The translations under genes and the position numbers were made by a program. Below the pieces are notes generated by a model, which made no database searches, was not told the origin of the DNA, and saw only the letters and a list, made by a program, of their open reading frames with translations. Shown here one piece after another: positions 17,507-27,589 of a stretch of 64,000 nucleotides of DNA. Numbering within the stretch: the stretch's first letter is position 1; each line of letters starts with the position of its first letter. The DNA is taken from the NCBI GenBank assembly GCA_023954195.1, contig JAMLIK010000003.1:434001-498000 (forward strand). Reading direction: 5' to 3'. The DNA comes from Xanthobacteraceae bacterium (GTDB taxonomy: Bacteria; Pseudomonadota; Alphaproteobacteria; Rhizobiales; Xanthobacteraceae).

Positions 17507-18718
17507 TTACTTGGTGAACGGGCAGCCGCTGTCCTTCGCGGAAGGATAGGCGGTTTCGCCGGGCACCTTCGCGAGCACCTTGTAGTAGTCCCAGGGGCGC
17601 TTGCTTTCCTCCGGCTTCTTGACCTCGAACAGGTACAGGTCGGCGACCATGCGGCCGTTTTCCTGCACCTTGCCGCCCTGGGTGAAGTCGTCGTTGACCG
17701 GCAGCTCCTTCAGCTTCTTGACCACCGCGTCGCTATCCTTGGTGCCGGCGGCCTTCACCGCCTTCAGATAGGACAGCGTGGCCGAATAGGTGCCGGCCTG
17801 GATCATGCTCGGCATCCGGCCGGTGCGCTTGAAGAACCGCTCGCCGAAGTTGCGGGTCTTGTCGTTGAGGTCCCAGTAATAGCTCTCGGTCAGCACGGTG
17901 CCTTGCGCCGCCTTGAGGCCGAGACCGTGGACTTCCGATGCGGTCAACAGCAGCGCCGCGAGCTTCTGGCCGCCGGCGACGATGCCGAACTCCGCCGCCT
18001 GCTTGATCGAGTTGATGGTGTCGGCGCCGGCATTGGCGAGGCCCACCACCTTGGCCTTCGAGCTTTGCGCCTGCAACAGGAAGGAGGAGTAGTCGGAGGT
18101 GTTGAGCGGGATCCGCACCGCGCCGAGCACCTTGCCGCCCGCCGCCTTGACCACGTCGCTGGTATCCTTCTCCAGCGCGTGGCCGAAGGCGTAGTCCACC
18201 GTCATGAAGTACCAGCTGTCGCCGCCGGCCTTCACCATCGCGCCGCCGGTGCCGACCGCGAGCGCGTGGGTGTCGAACGCCCAGTGGAATCCGTAAGGCG
18301 AGCACGATGCGCCGGTGATCGCCGAGGAGGCGGCGCCGACCACGATGTTGATCTTCTTCTTCTCCTTGGTGAGTTCCTGCACCGCCAGCGCGACCGAGGA
18401 GGTCGTCAGTTCGGTAATCATGTCGACGCCTTCGGTGTCGTACCATTTGCGCGCGATGCTGACGGCCAGGTCCGGCTTGTTCTGGTGGTCGGCCGCGACG
18501 ATCTCGATCTTGTGGCCCAGCACCTCGCCGCCGAAATCCTCGACGGCCATCTTGGCGGCCTCGATCGAGGTCTTGCCGCCGTAGTCGGCGTAGACGCCGG
18601 ACTGGTCATTCAGAATGCCGATCTTGACGCCCTGCGCCAGCGCCGGCACGGCGACGAGCAGGCTGCACGTCGCAACCGCCGCCGACAATATTCCACGTTT
18701 CCCGAGTCGCGATGCCAT
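17507..18718 (-). CDS. Branched-chain amino-acid-type ABC substrate-binding protein
   Basis: 403-residue periplasmic binding protein of the LivK/Peripla_BP_6 family. A signal peptide ends VPALAQG near residue 27. The opening VKIGILNDQSGVYADYGGK and the paired-lobe pattern are typical. Two cysteines (ASCSPYG and SGCPF) may form a disulfide. The ligand is unknown. The start at 18718 has GGGAGG 10 nt upstream. It is an orphan: no permease or ATPase genes adjoin it, so it may work with a transporter elsewhere. Confidence 0.9.
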   Translation of the reverse strand: MASRLGKRGILSAAVATCSLLVAVPALAQGVKIGILNDQSGVYADYGGKTSIEAAKMAVEDFGGEVLGHKIEIVAADHQNKPDLAVSIARKWYDTEGVDMITELTTSSVALAVQELTKEKKKINIVVGAASSAITGASCSPYGFHWAFDTHALAVGTGGAMVKAGGDSWYFMTVDYAFGHALEKDTSDVVKAAGGKVLGAVRIPLNTSDYSSFLLQAQSSKAKVVGLANAGADTINSIKQAAEFGIVAGGQKLAALLLTASEVHGLGLKAAQGTVLTESYYWDLNDKTRNFGERFFKRTGRMPSMIQAGTYSATLSYLKAVKAAGTKDSDAVVKKLKELPVNDDFTQGGKVQENGRMVADLYLFEVKKPEESKRPWDYYKVLAKVPGETAYPSAKDSGCPFTK

Positions 18719-19110
18719 CTGTTGCCTCCCAGCAAATTTGTTTCGGTCGAACAATCGATGGAAGCCGCGCGACGCCCGCGGGCTTCCCCATCGTTCCGGC
18801 TTTAACAAACCGCGCCGGACGAGTCACGGTTGCCGGCCTTCGACCTTTGGACGGTTCGCGCACATCGGATGTGTAAATTCGCGCTCGCCGCGAGCGGACC
18901 GGCGCACCGTTCCGTTGCAACGCAGCAAAAAGAAGGCGGCTGCGGCGCGATCTCGAAGGCGCGGGGCACGGGTGACGCAAAAAGGTGAAATTTACCAGTT
19001 TTGTCGTTGACGCCGGGCCGGTTACGGTTCGGCATCGATTTTACTCTATGGGATTGACAGATCGCGATCTCGCCATCGCGTCCTTATGTATGGCGTTGGG
19101 AAGGAAAATC
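18719..19110. other. Divergent intergenic region, no gene seen
   Basis: 392 bp between the divergent binding-protein and galE starts. A TTGACA at 19054-19059 could be a -35 element for galE but lacks a good -10 at proper spacing. Translated frames here are short and not protein-like. I see no RNA gene. Confidence 0.45.
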
Positions 19111-20124
19111 ATGACGAGCAACGGTGCGATCAAGCCGCCCGCGGTTCTGGTGACCGGCGGCGCCGGCTATATCGGTTCGCATTGCTGCAAGGCGTTGCGG
19201 GACGCCGGCTTCCTGCCGGTCTGCTACGATAATTTCTCCACCGGGCATCGAAACTTCGTTTCCGGGCCGCTGGTCGAGGGTCACTTGCACGATCGCGAGG
19301 CGCTGGCGTCGGCGTTCCGGCAATACCCGATCGTCGCGGTGATGCACTTCGCCGCCGCGAGCCTGGTCGGCGAGTCGATGGTCGATCCGCACAAGTACTA
19401 TGCCAACAATGTCGGCGGCACGCTGGCGCTGCTCGACGCGATGCGCGCGGCCGGATGCGACCGGCTGGTGTTTTCATCGACCGGCGCGGTCTACGGCAGC
19501 GCCGACAGCAAGGCGCTGCCGGAGGCTTATCCGTGCCAGCCGATCAACCCCTATGGCAGTTCGAAGTGGATGATCGAGCAGATGCTCGCCGATCACCGCC
19601 GCGCTTACGGACTGGGCGCGTTCTGCCTGCGTTATTTCAATGCCAGCGGCGCCGACGCTTCCGCCACCATCGGCGAACTGCGCGATCCGGAAACCCACCT
19701 GATCCCGCGCGCGATGATGGCGCTGCAAGGCCATGTGCCCGACTTTGCGGTGTTCGGCACCGACTACGACACCCCGGACGGCACCGCGATCCGCGACTAC
19801 ATCCATGTCACCGATCTGGCGGCGGCGCATGTCAAGGCGTTGACCCTGCTGCTCGCGGGTCACGCCGGCGGCAGTTTCAACCTCGGCACCGGACATGGGT
19901 TCTCGGTCAAGGAGATTCTGGCGGCGATCGCCAAGGTGACCGGGCGCGAGGTGCCGCACCGGATCGAGCCGCGGCGGATGGGCGACCCGACCTATCTCGT
20001 CGCCGATCCGTCGGCGGCGCGCGCGGTGCTCGATTTCACGCCGTCGCATTCCGACCTGACGACGATCGTGAGTTCGGCCTGGGCCTGGCATCAGCACGCA
20101 CATCCGCGCAGGCTGGCCGCGTAG
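19111..20124 (+). CDS. galE: UDP-glucose 4-epimerase
   Basis: 337-residue extended SDR that interconverts UDP-glucose and UDP-galactose for surface polysaccharide synthesis. The NAD site VTGGAGYIGSH is at residues 14-24. FSSTGAVYG supplies the catalytic Ser/Thr. Tyr and Lys lie in YGSSK (near 147-151), and LRYFNASGAD and IRDYIHVTDLA are GalE hallmarks. The ATG at 19111 has GGAAGGA upstream; an in-frame extension to 18985 is unlikely. It stands alone, with no linked polysaccharide genes. Confidence 0.94.
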   Translation: MTSNGAIKPPAVLVTGGAGYIGSHCCKALRDAGFLPVCYDNFSTGHRNFVSGPLVEGHLHDREALASAFRQYPIVAVMHFAAASLVGESMVDPHKYYANNVGGTLALLDAMRAAGCDRLVFSSTGAVYGSADSKALPEAYPCQPINPYGSSKWMIEQMLADHRRAYGLGAFCLRYFNASGADASATIGELRDPETHLIPRAMMALQGHVPDFAVFGTDYDTPDGTAIRDYIHVTDLAAAHVKALTLLLAGHAGGSFNLGTGHGFSVKEILAAIAKVTGREVPHRIEPRRMGDPTYLVADPSAARAVLDFTPSHSDLTTIVSSAWAWHQHAHPRRLAA

Positions 20125-20148
20125 AGCGGGTTTGGTTGAGACGGATTC

Positions 20149-20236
20149 GTCATGCGCGGGCTTGACCCGCGCATCCATCAAAAAAAGATGCGTTACTCCA
20201 AGAGGATGGATTGCCGGGTCAAGCCCGGCAATGACG
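20149..20236. repeat. Interspersed palindromic repeat, GTCATGCGCGGGC type
   Basis: Two imperfect hairpins back to back: GCGCGGG-CTTGA-CCCGCGC at the left and GCCGGG-TCAAG-CCCGGC at the right, with outer GTCAT / ATGAC. A relative lies at 24795-24877 and a half-unit at 11333-11356. Located between galE and gcrA, which converge. Confidence 0.7.
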
Positions 20237-20302
20237 CCTCGTTATTTCCATCAAAAATCGTTGGCGCGATAGCCGGCGCATCCGCGCGGGCAAAGTATAA
20301 GC

Positions 20303-20809
20303 TCAGCGCGTTTTCGGCTGTTGCCGGCGGCGGTCGGCGGCCGGCTGATAGGCGATGCGCGAGTGATGCGCGCAATAGGGCAGGCCAGTCAGGGACTTGC
20401 CGCCGCAGAAGAAGAACTCCGGATTGCTGGGATCGCCGACCGGCCAGTGGCAGGTGCTTTCGTTGAGTTCCAGCAGCGTCAGCCGCTGGCTCATCGGCAC
20501 CACGTTGTCATGAGCGATCGGATCCGGTTCGAGTTCGACCTCGAAGGCCTGGGCGAGCGCCGTGTTGCCGCGCGACACCGGCCGCGCCACCCGCATCATC
20601 GGCTGCGCCGGGCGCACCTTGCGCGGGCGCGGGGCCGCCGAGGACGGCGTTTTCGCCCGTCCCGACAGGCCGAGCCGGTGAACCTTGCCGATCACCGCGT
20701 TGCGGGTCACGTTGCCGAGTTCCGCCGCGATCTGGCTGGCCGAGAGGCCGGCCTCCCAGAGCTTCTTGAGTTGCTCGACGCGCTCGTCGGACCAGGTCAA
20801 TACCGTCAT
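20303..20809 (-). CDS. gcrA: GcrA cell-cycle regulator
   Basis: 168-residue GcrA-family protein. In Caulobacter GcrA binds sigma-70 RNA polymerase at promoters with methylated GANTC sites and drives S-phase genes. The N-terminal DNA-binding part is unmistakable: [20 protein letters not shown], then [20 protein letters not shown]. The C-terminal sigma-interacting part has the conserved [12 protein letters not shown] and [18 protein letters not shown]. The start at 20809 (GGAAA upstream) removes a non-homologous extension. Its presence supports the alphaproteobacterial call. Confidence 0.95.
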   Translation of the reverse strand: MTVLTWSDERVEQLKKLWEAGLSASQIAAELGNVTRNAVIGKVHRLGLSGRAKTPSSAAPRPRKVRPAQPMMRVARPVSRGNTALAQAFEVELEPDPIAHDNVVPMSQRLTLLELNESTCHWPVGDPSNPEFFFCGGKSLTGLPYCAHHSRIAYQPAADRRRQQPKTR

Positions 20810-21177
20810 CGCACTGTTTCCTTCGTGTCGTGCGGCCGTCAAGGGGCCACGCTGGCGACGTCATCCGTTCAAAAATCCCTGCGGCAAAATCCTGAGGTTC
20901 GAATCCCTTAGCCCTCGCCGGATGCAAGTCGCGCACCGGACGTTGACGCTGAGGCCAGAACTTGAGCTGGATCAATACTGCCGCACGAGATGTCGTACTC
21001 GATGGCCGAAACGCTACAATATGCGGCGACTCACGCGCAAGAGTCGTGGGCGACGCGTCCACATCTTCCGTAGTCAAACGATAAAATCGGCTTTTTCTGC
21101 GATGGGCTGCGGCACTTCCGCATCACCGCGCGGTAGCGGCGGGTTCCGAAAACCGGCCTTTCGCACCGCTTGCGAGG
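20810..21177. other. Intergenic stretch, no gene seen
   Basis: 368 bp between gcrA and the argD promoter. A T-arm-like TGAGGTTCGAATCCCTTA at 20893-20910 is present but no cloverleaf can be built around it. Translated frames are short. Nothing else is recognised. Confidence 0.4.
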
Positions 21178-21236
21178 TTGACAGCGGTCAAACCCGTCCT
21201 AGAATAATCGCATGTGCCGCCTGGAAAGGCGGCACA
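21178..21236 (+). promoter_or_regulatory. Promoter and leader hairpin of argD-argF
   Basis: TTGACA (21178-21183), a 16-bp spacer and TAGAAT (21200-21205) form a near-consensus sigma-70 promoter. Just downstream, TGTGCCGCC-TGGAAA-GGCGGCACA (21213-21236) gives a 9-bp stem at the expected 5' end of the mRNA. The stem could stabilise the transcript or act as a terminator-like control; that is inference. Confidence 0.65.
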
Positions 21237-21329
21237 TTTCGTTTCCGGGACAGGGTTTTTGTCGCCGCCGTTCGGTTTCGCGCCGCGCCGGCATGCCCGT
21301 CCCTCTTTCGTTGTTCGATCGGACTTGTC

Positions 21330-22534
<1,205 letters not shown>

Positions 22535-22538
<4 letters not shown>

Positions 22539-23455
22539 GCGAGTTGCGGCACTTCCTCGATCTCACCGAGATTTCCGCGCCGGAGCTGCGCCGCATTCTC
22601 GACGCCGGCAAGGCCATCAAGGCCCGGCTCAAGAGCGGCAAGGCGGACAAACCGCTCGCCGGCAAGACTCTGGCGATGATCTTCGACAAGCCGTCGACCC
22701 GCACCCGCGTGTCGTTCGACGTCGGCATGCGCCAGCTCGGCGGCGAAACCATCATGCTGACCGGCGCCGAGATGCAACTGGGGCGCGGCGAGACCATCGC
22801 CGACACCGCGCGGGTGCTGTCGCGCTATGTCGACGCCATCATGATCCGTATTCTCAACCACGAGGCGCTGCTGGAACTGGCGGCGCACGCCACCGTGCCG
22901 GTCATCAACGGCCTGACGCGGCGCTCGCATCCCTGCCAGGTGATGGCCGATCTGATGACCTTCGAGGAGCATCGCGGGCCGGTCGAGGGCCGCACGGTGG
23001 CCTGGACCGGCGACGATAACAACGTGCTGGCGTCGTGGGCGCATGCCGCCGAACGCTTCAACTTCAAGCTGAACGTGGCGACCCCGCCGCAGCTCGCGCC
23101 CAACAAATTGCTGAAGGACTGGATCAAGTCCTCCGGCGCTGCCATCACCGTCGGCACCGATCCGGAAGCGGCGGTCCGCGGCGCCGACTGCATCGTCACC
23201 GATACCTGGGTGTCGATGGGCGACAAGGACGGCGAGCATCGCCACAACGTGCTGAAGCCGTATCAGGTCAACGCGCGCCTGATGGGGCTCGCCAAGCCCG
23301 ACGCGCTGTTCATGCACTGCCTGCCGGCGCATCGCGGCGACGAGGTGACCGACGAGGTGATCGACGGCCCGCAATCGGTGGTGTTCGACGAGGCCGAGAA
23401 CCGCCTGCACGCGCAAAAGGGCGTGCTGGCGTGGTGCCTCCACGCGGTGGAATAG
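22535..23455 (+). CDS. argF: Ornithine carbamoyltransferase
   Basis: 306-residue OTCase forming citrulline from ornithine and carbamoyl phosphate. The carbamoyl-phosphate loop STRTRVSFD is near residues 50-58. [11 protein letters not shown], the ornithine-binding VSMGD and the catalytic [11 protein letters not shown] segment near 260 are intact. Translation is coupled to argD by a 4-nt overlap. A REP pair follows the stop. Length and motifs are normal. Confidence 0.96.
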
Positions 23456-23517
23456 GGGGCGAAGCCGAGATCCTGGCCGGAAATTCGTTTTGTGCGCGGA
23501 TTCGCAACACGAACATC

Positions 23518-23628
23518 GTCGTCCCCGCGCAGGCGGAGACCCATACGTCGCAGCGGTTCGGCTCCATTGCTCAAGGCTGTTTATAACAACCAACGCCAGG
23601 AGTTATGGGTCCTCGCTCGCGCGAGGAC
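23518..23628. repeat. REP pair, copy 4 (degenerate)
   Basis: Same layout as the other copies, but the left arm has GGCGGAGAC for GGCGGGGAC and the right arm reads GGGTCCTCGCTCGCGCGAGG, so the long inverted pairing is decayed. Lies between argF and hslO. Confidence 0.75.
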
Positions 23629-23761
23629 GCCGCTGAGATTGTTTGATCCCGCTTGAGCTGTTTCGAGCCACGCCCGGAGCTGTGTTGCGGACTCGACGCA
23701 ACGCCGGTCTCCCGTTGCGGCGGGGTTTGCAATGTGCCTCGCCGACCCCAGATAGAGCGCC

Positions 23762-24769
23762 ATGACAGAGCCCTTTCCCGATCAAAACATCACGCCTGAC
23801 ACCCCCGCCCGCGCGCCGTCCGCGGTGCCGCTCGACGACGCGGTGCTGCCGTTCAGCGTCGACGCGCTCGATCTGCGCGGCCGCCTCACCAAGCTCGGTC
23901 CGGCTTTGGACGAACTGCTGGAGAAGCATGCCTATCCGGCGCCCGTCGCCAAGCTGGTCGGCGAGGCCGTGGTGCTGGCGGCGCTGCTCGGCTCGTCGCT
24001 GAAATTCGACGGCCGCTTCATCCTGCAAACCCAGACCGACGGTCCGGTGTCGCTGATGATCGTCGATTTCCAGTTGCCGGACCGGCTGCGCGCCTATGCC
24101 CGCTTCGACGCGGCGCGGCTGGTGGAAGGGCAGGACTCGGCGGCGCTGCTCGGGCGCGGGCACCTCGCCATGACCATCGACCAGGGCGCCGCCATGAGCC
24201 GCTATCAGGGGCTGGTGGCGCTCGACGGCGGCGACCTGGAAGACGCCGCGCACGAATATTTCCTGCGCTCCGAGCAGATCCCGACCCGCGTGCGGATCGC
24301 GGTCGGCGAGGAATGGCGCGGCGGCGCGGGCGATGGCCCGAAACATCGCTGGCGCGCCGGCGGGCTCTTGTTGCAGTTCCTGCCCAAGGCGCCGGAGCGG
24401 GCGCGGCAGGCCGATCTCCATCCCGGCGACGCGCCGCAGGGCAGCGATCCGCATCAGGTAGCCGAGGACGACGCTTGGGTGGAGGGTCAGTCGCTGATCG
24501 GCACCGTCGAGGATATCGAACTGATCGACCCCGACCTGTCGGGCGAGCGGCTGCTCTATCGCCTGTTCCATGAGCGCGGCGTGCGGGTGTTCCCCACCCT
24601 GCCGGTGCGGGCGAAATGTTCCTGCTCGCGCGAGGCGGTGTCCGGCATGCTGTCGCGGTTCGCGGCCGCCGACCGCGCCGACATGGTCAAGGACGGCAAG
24701 GTGGTCGTCACCTGCGAGTTTTGCAGCTCGGTCTATGAGTTCACGCCGCAGGAAGCGGACGTGGAGTAA
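23762..24769 (+). CDS. hslO: Hsp33 redox-regulated chaperone
   Basis: 335-residue Hsp33. Under oxidative stress the C-terminal zinc site releases Zn and the protein becomes a holdase chaperone. The switch is intact: CSC in RAKCSCSREAVSG near residue 280 and CEFC in VVTCEFCSSVYEF near 315. The N-terminal core contains LVGEAVVLAALLGSSLKFDG and FILQTQTDGPVSLMIVDF. It follows argF, a common neighbourhood in Rhizobiales. The start at 23762 is the first in-frame ATG of the open region. Confidence 0.95.
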   Translation: MTEPFPDQNITPDTPARAPSAVPLDDAVLPFSVDALDLRGRLTKLGPALDELLEKHAYPAPVAKLVGEAVVLAALLGSSLKFDGRFILQTQTDGPVSLMIVDFQLPDRLRAYARFDAARLVEGQDSAALLGRGHLAMTIDQGAAMSRYQGLVALDGGDLEDAAHEYFLRSEQIPTRVRIAVGEEWRGGAGDGPKHRWRAGGLLLQFLPKAPERARQADLHPGDAPQGSDPHQVAEDDAWVEGQSLIGTVEDIELIDPDLSGERLLYRLFHERGVRVFPTLPVRAKCSCSREAVSGMLSRFAAADRADMVKDGKVVVTCEFCSSVYEFTPQEADVE

Positions 24770-24794
24770 CACCCTCGGCGACCACAAGGATTTC

Positions 24795-24877
24795 GTCATG
24801 GCCGGACTTGATCCGGCCATCCATCTTCGCAAGAGGTTCTCGAAACTGATGGGTCACCGGGTCAAGCCCGGTGACGA
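24795..24877. repeat. Interspersed palindromic repeat, GTCATGGCCGGAC type
   Basis: Left hairpin GGCCGGA-CTTGA-TCCGGCC and right hairpin CACCGGG-TCAAG-CCCGGTG, with outer GTCA / TGAC. Related to 20149-20236. It sits between convergent hslO and apaG. Translation of such copies produces spurious peptides. Confidence 0.7.
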
Positions 24878-24922
24878 CGGGCAGTTGTTTTGGCAGCGGA
24901 TGCGTTTTGCTGCCGGCGGCTT

Positions 24923-25315
24923 TCAATTCAGCGTCCGCCGGGCCTGCGGGCTGTCGAGCGAGAAGGTCGGGATGTCGATCTCGAAGCGTTCGCCGCGCGA
25001 GGTCACCATCTGATAGCGTCCGGTCATGAAGCCGGACGGGGTCGTCAGCGGCACGCTGCTGGTGTAGCGGAAGCGCTCGCCGGGGGCGAGCGTCGGCTGT
25101 TCCCCGACGACACCTTCGCCGCGCACCTCCTGGGTGCGGCCGCCGGCGTCGGTGATGATCCAGTGCCGGGTGCGCAACTGCACGGTTTCCGGTCCCGCAT
25201 TGGTGATGACCACGGTGTAGGACCAGAAAAAAAGGGGTTCGGTCTCCGACGACCGATCCGGCATGAAGTTCGGTTCGACGGTGACTTCGATCTGGCGGGT
25301 GACGGCGCGGTACAT
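24923..25315 (-). CDS. apaG: ApaG protein
   Basis: 130-residue ApaG (DUF525) protein with an immunoglobulin-like beta fold. Conserved stretches are visible: VEPNFMPDRSSETEPLFFWS, YTVVITN, TVQLRTRHWIITDA, VRGEGVVGEQPTLAPGE and TTPSGFMTGRYQMV. The bacterial role is uncertain; the name comes from the apaH/ksgA operon and Co/Mg phenotypes. It is divergent from opgC across 211 bp, where no regulator site was recognised. Confidence 0.94.
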   Translation of the reverse strand: MYRAVTRQIEVTVEPNFMPDRSSETEPLFFWSYTVVITNAGPETVQLRTRHWIITDAGGRTQEVRGEGVVGEQPTLAPGERFRYTSSVPLTTPSGFMTGRYQMVTSRGERFEIDIPTFSLDSPQARRTLN

Positions 25316-25526
25316 GCCAAGCGTCTCTCCAAGCTCGCGCCACCATATCCAAATCGGTGCATGGAACCAAATGCCCCCGCCGGGGCGACCGCGATTTCAA
25401 CATAGTTGTCGGTGAGAAGCGCGCCGGTCCCGTGACAGCGGCGATCCGCCGGGGCGGCGGTCGCCGCCGCGCCGGCTTGTCGCGGGAGCGTCGGGTGCAT
25501 ATCCAGCCTTCAGATTCGCGGAGCAG

Positions 25527-26810
25527 ATGACGTCCGTCACCGATCCATCATCCCACAGCGCGCGGCCGGCGTGCGCCGCCGGGGACGGCCGCGCGACCGT
25601 TGATGCCCCGCTCGTGCCTGCGCCGCCGCCGGCGCCTTGCAAGCCGGCCGTCGCGGCGGGCGGCGAGCGCGAATTGCGGCTCGACCTGTTTCGCGGGCTG
25701 GCGCTGTGGCTGATCTTCGTCGATCACCTGCCGCCCAACCTGTTCACCTGGCTGACCATCCGCAACTACGGATTCAGCGACGCCACCGAGATCTTCATTT
25801 TCATCTCCGGCTATACGGCGGCGTTCGTCTATAGCCGCGCCATGACGGAGCGCGGCTTCGTGGTGGCGGGCGCGCGCATCCTCAAGCGGGTCTGGCAGAT
25901 CTATGTCGCCCACGTATTCCTGTTCACGATCTTCCTGGCGGAGATTTCCTACGTCGCCACCAGCTTCGAGAACCCGCTCTACACCGAGGAAATGGGCATT
26001 CTCGACTTCCTCAAGCAGCCCGATGTCACCATCGTCCAGGCGCTGTTGCTGAAGTTCCGTCCGGTCAACATGGACGTGCTGCCGCTCTACATCGTGCTGA
26101 TGCTGTTCCTGCCGCCGATCCTTTGGCTGATGCAGCGCAAGCCGGACCTGACGCTGGGCCTGTCGGTCGGGCTCTACGCGCTTGCCTGGGAGTTCAACCT
26201 CAATCTGCCGGCCTATCCCAACGGGGTCTGGTTCTTCAATCCGTTCGCCTGGCAGCTTCTGTTCGTGTTCGGCGCCTGGTGCGCGCTGGGCGGCGCGAGG
26301 CGCATGGCTCCCCTGCTATCGTCGCGCGTTCTGATGGCGCTCTGCGTCGTTTATCTGTTGGCGGCGTTCTTCATCACCATGACCTGGCATCTGCCCCAGC
26401 TCGGTCATTTCGTGCCGCGCGTGATCGAGCAGTGGATGTACCCGATCAACAAGACCGATCTCGACGTCCTGCGTTTCATGCACTTCCTGGCGCTGGCGGC
26501 GCTGACCGTCTATCTGCTACCCAGCGACTGGCCGGGGCTGCGTTCGCCATGGCTCCGGCCGGCGATCCTGTGCGGCCAGCATTCGCTGGAAATCTTCTGC
26601 CTTGGGGTGTTCCTGGCTTTCGCCGGTCATTTCGTGCTGGCGGAAGTCTCCGGCGGCGCGGTGATTCACTTCGTTGTCAGTCTGTCGGGAATTGTCATCA
26701 TGTCGGCCGCCGCGGCGGTGTTTTCATGGTATAAGCACGTCGCAGCCAAGGGCGGAAAGGACGCGAAAAGCGCCGAAACGAACGCTGACTTGGCGGGAGG
26801 GGGATCATGA
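25527..26810 (+). CDS. opgC: OpgC-family membrane acyltransferase
   Basis: 427-residue integral membrane protein of the OpgC/acyltransferase-3-like family. In relatives OpgC transfers succinyl groups to periplasmic glucans. About ten hydrophobic helices follow a proline-rich N-terminus. Hallmarks are RLDLFRGLALWLIFVDHLPP near residue 55, DATEIFIFISGYTAAFVYSR and LPLYIVLMLFLPP. The stop overlaps the ATG of the first SGNH gene (ATGA), so the three genes are one operon. The acceptor could be a cyclic glucan, but the fusion-like pairing with SGNH proteins also fits another glycan. Confidence 0.88.
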   Translation: MTSVTDPSSHSARPACAAGDGRATVDAPLVPAPPPAPCKPAVAAGGERELRLDLFRGLALWLIFVDHLPPNLFTWLTIRNYGFSDATEIFIFISGYTAAFVYSRAMTERGFVVAGARILKRVWQIYVAHVFLFTIFLAEISYVATSFENPLYTEEMGILDFLKQPDVTIVQALLLKFRPVNMDVLPLYIVLMLFLPPILWLMQRKPDLTLGLSVGLYALAWEFNLNLPAYPNGVWFFNPFAWQLLFVFGAWCALGGARRMAPLLSSRVLMALCVVYLLAAFFITMTWHLPQLGHFVPRVIEQWMYPINKTDLDVLRFMHFLALAALTVYLLPSDWPGLRSPWLRPAILCGQHSLEIFCLGVFLAFAGHFVLAEVSGGAVIHFVVSLSGIVIMSAAAAVFSWYKHVAAKGGKDAKSAETNADLAGGGS

Positions 26811-27589
26811 GGGCCACCGCCGGCCTGACCGCACTTGCCTTGCTGAGTATTGCTTGGCTGGGGGGGATCGCCCCGGCGCGGGCCGAGAGCGCGTCGCCGC
26901 CGTCCGGCTGCGAAGTTCCCGCCTATCTCCTGAGCAGCGAAAGCGAGCTGAAAAAGGTGGCTGAGGCGGTGAAGACCGACGGCCGGCTCGACATCCTGGT
27001 GATCGGCAGCCGCTCCGCCACCGTGGTCGCGCCCAACGGCAGCGGCTTTCCGGGCCGCATGGAAGCCGCCCTGCGCGACAAGCTGCCGGGCGTCGCGGTC
27101 AAGGTCGACCTGCGGTTGCAGATCAAGAAGACGGCGGCCGAGGTGTCCGGCGAACTGGGGCAGATCCTCGGCGAGGGCCAGCCGCCGACCCTGGTGATCT
27201 GGCAGACCGGAACCGTCGATGCAATGCGGGCGGTGGATCCCGACGATTTCAGGACCGCCGTCGACGAAGGGGTCGCGACCTTGCAGAAACGCGGCTCGGA
27301 CGTGGTGCTGATGAACCTGCAATACGGTCCGCGCATGGAAACCATGATTACTACCGCGCCCTATCTCGACGTGCTGCGCGTCGTCGCTCAGCAGCACGGG
27401 GCGCCGCTGTTCGACCGTTTCGCCATCATGCATCACTGGAACGAGACCGGTCAGTTCGATCTGTTCAATAACTCGCGCGGCATCGATCTGGCCAAGCGGG
27501 TTCATGATTGTCTCGGCCGCGCGCTGGCGAGCTTCGTGATCGGTGCCGCGCGCGTCAACCCCGCAGAGTTGAGGACTCCTCGTCAATGA
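26807..27589 (+). CDS. Exported SGNH-fold protein with degenerate active site
   Basis: 260-residue periplasmic protein with a signal peptide ending ARAE near residue 27. Fold and spacing match an SGNH/GDSL hydrolase, and it resembles the next gene product. The block I GDS position reads IGSRSATV and block III reads WQTGTVDAM. No clear block V D-x-x-H is seen; only FDLFNNSRGIDLAKR lies there. I infer a loss or change of catalysis, perhaps a binding or scaffold role. It is coupled by 4-nt overlaps on both sides. Confidence 0.75.
   Translation: MRATAGLTALALLSIAWLGGIAPARAESASPPSGCEVPAYLLSSESELKKVAEAVKTDGRLDILVIGSRSATVVAPNGSGFPGRMEAALRDKLPGVAVKVDLRLQIKKTAAEVSGELGQILGEGQPPTLVIWQTGTVDAMRAVDPDDFRTAVDEGVATLQKRGSDVVLMNLQYGPRMETMITTAPYLDVLRVVAQQHGAPLFDRFAIMHHWNETGQFDLFNNSRGIDLAKRVHDCLGRALASFVIGAARVNPAELRTPRQ

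Noticed and set aside
20893..20910. T-arm-like sequence TGAGGTTCGAATCCCTTA before argD
   Set aside because: No acceptor, D or anticodon arm can be paired around it, so it is not a tRNA; at most a relic of an attachment site.
20685..21329. Upstream extension of the argD frame
   Set aside because: It runs through the gcrA promoter region and the argD promoter; no ArgD similarity before 21330.
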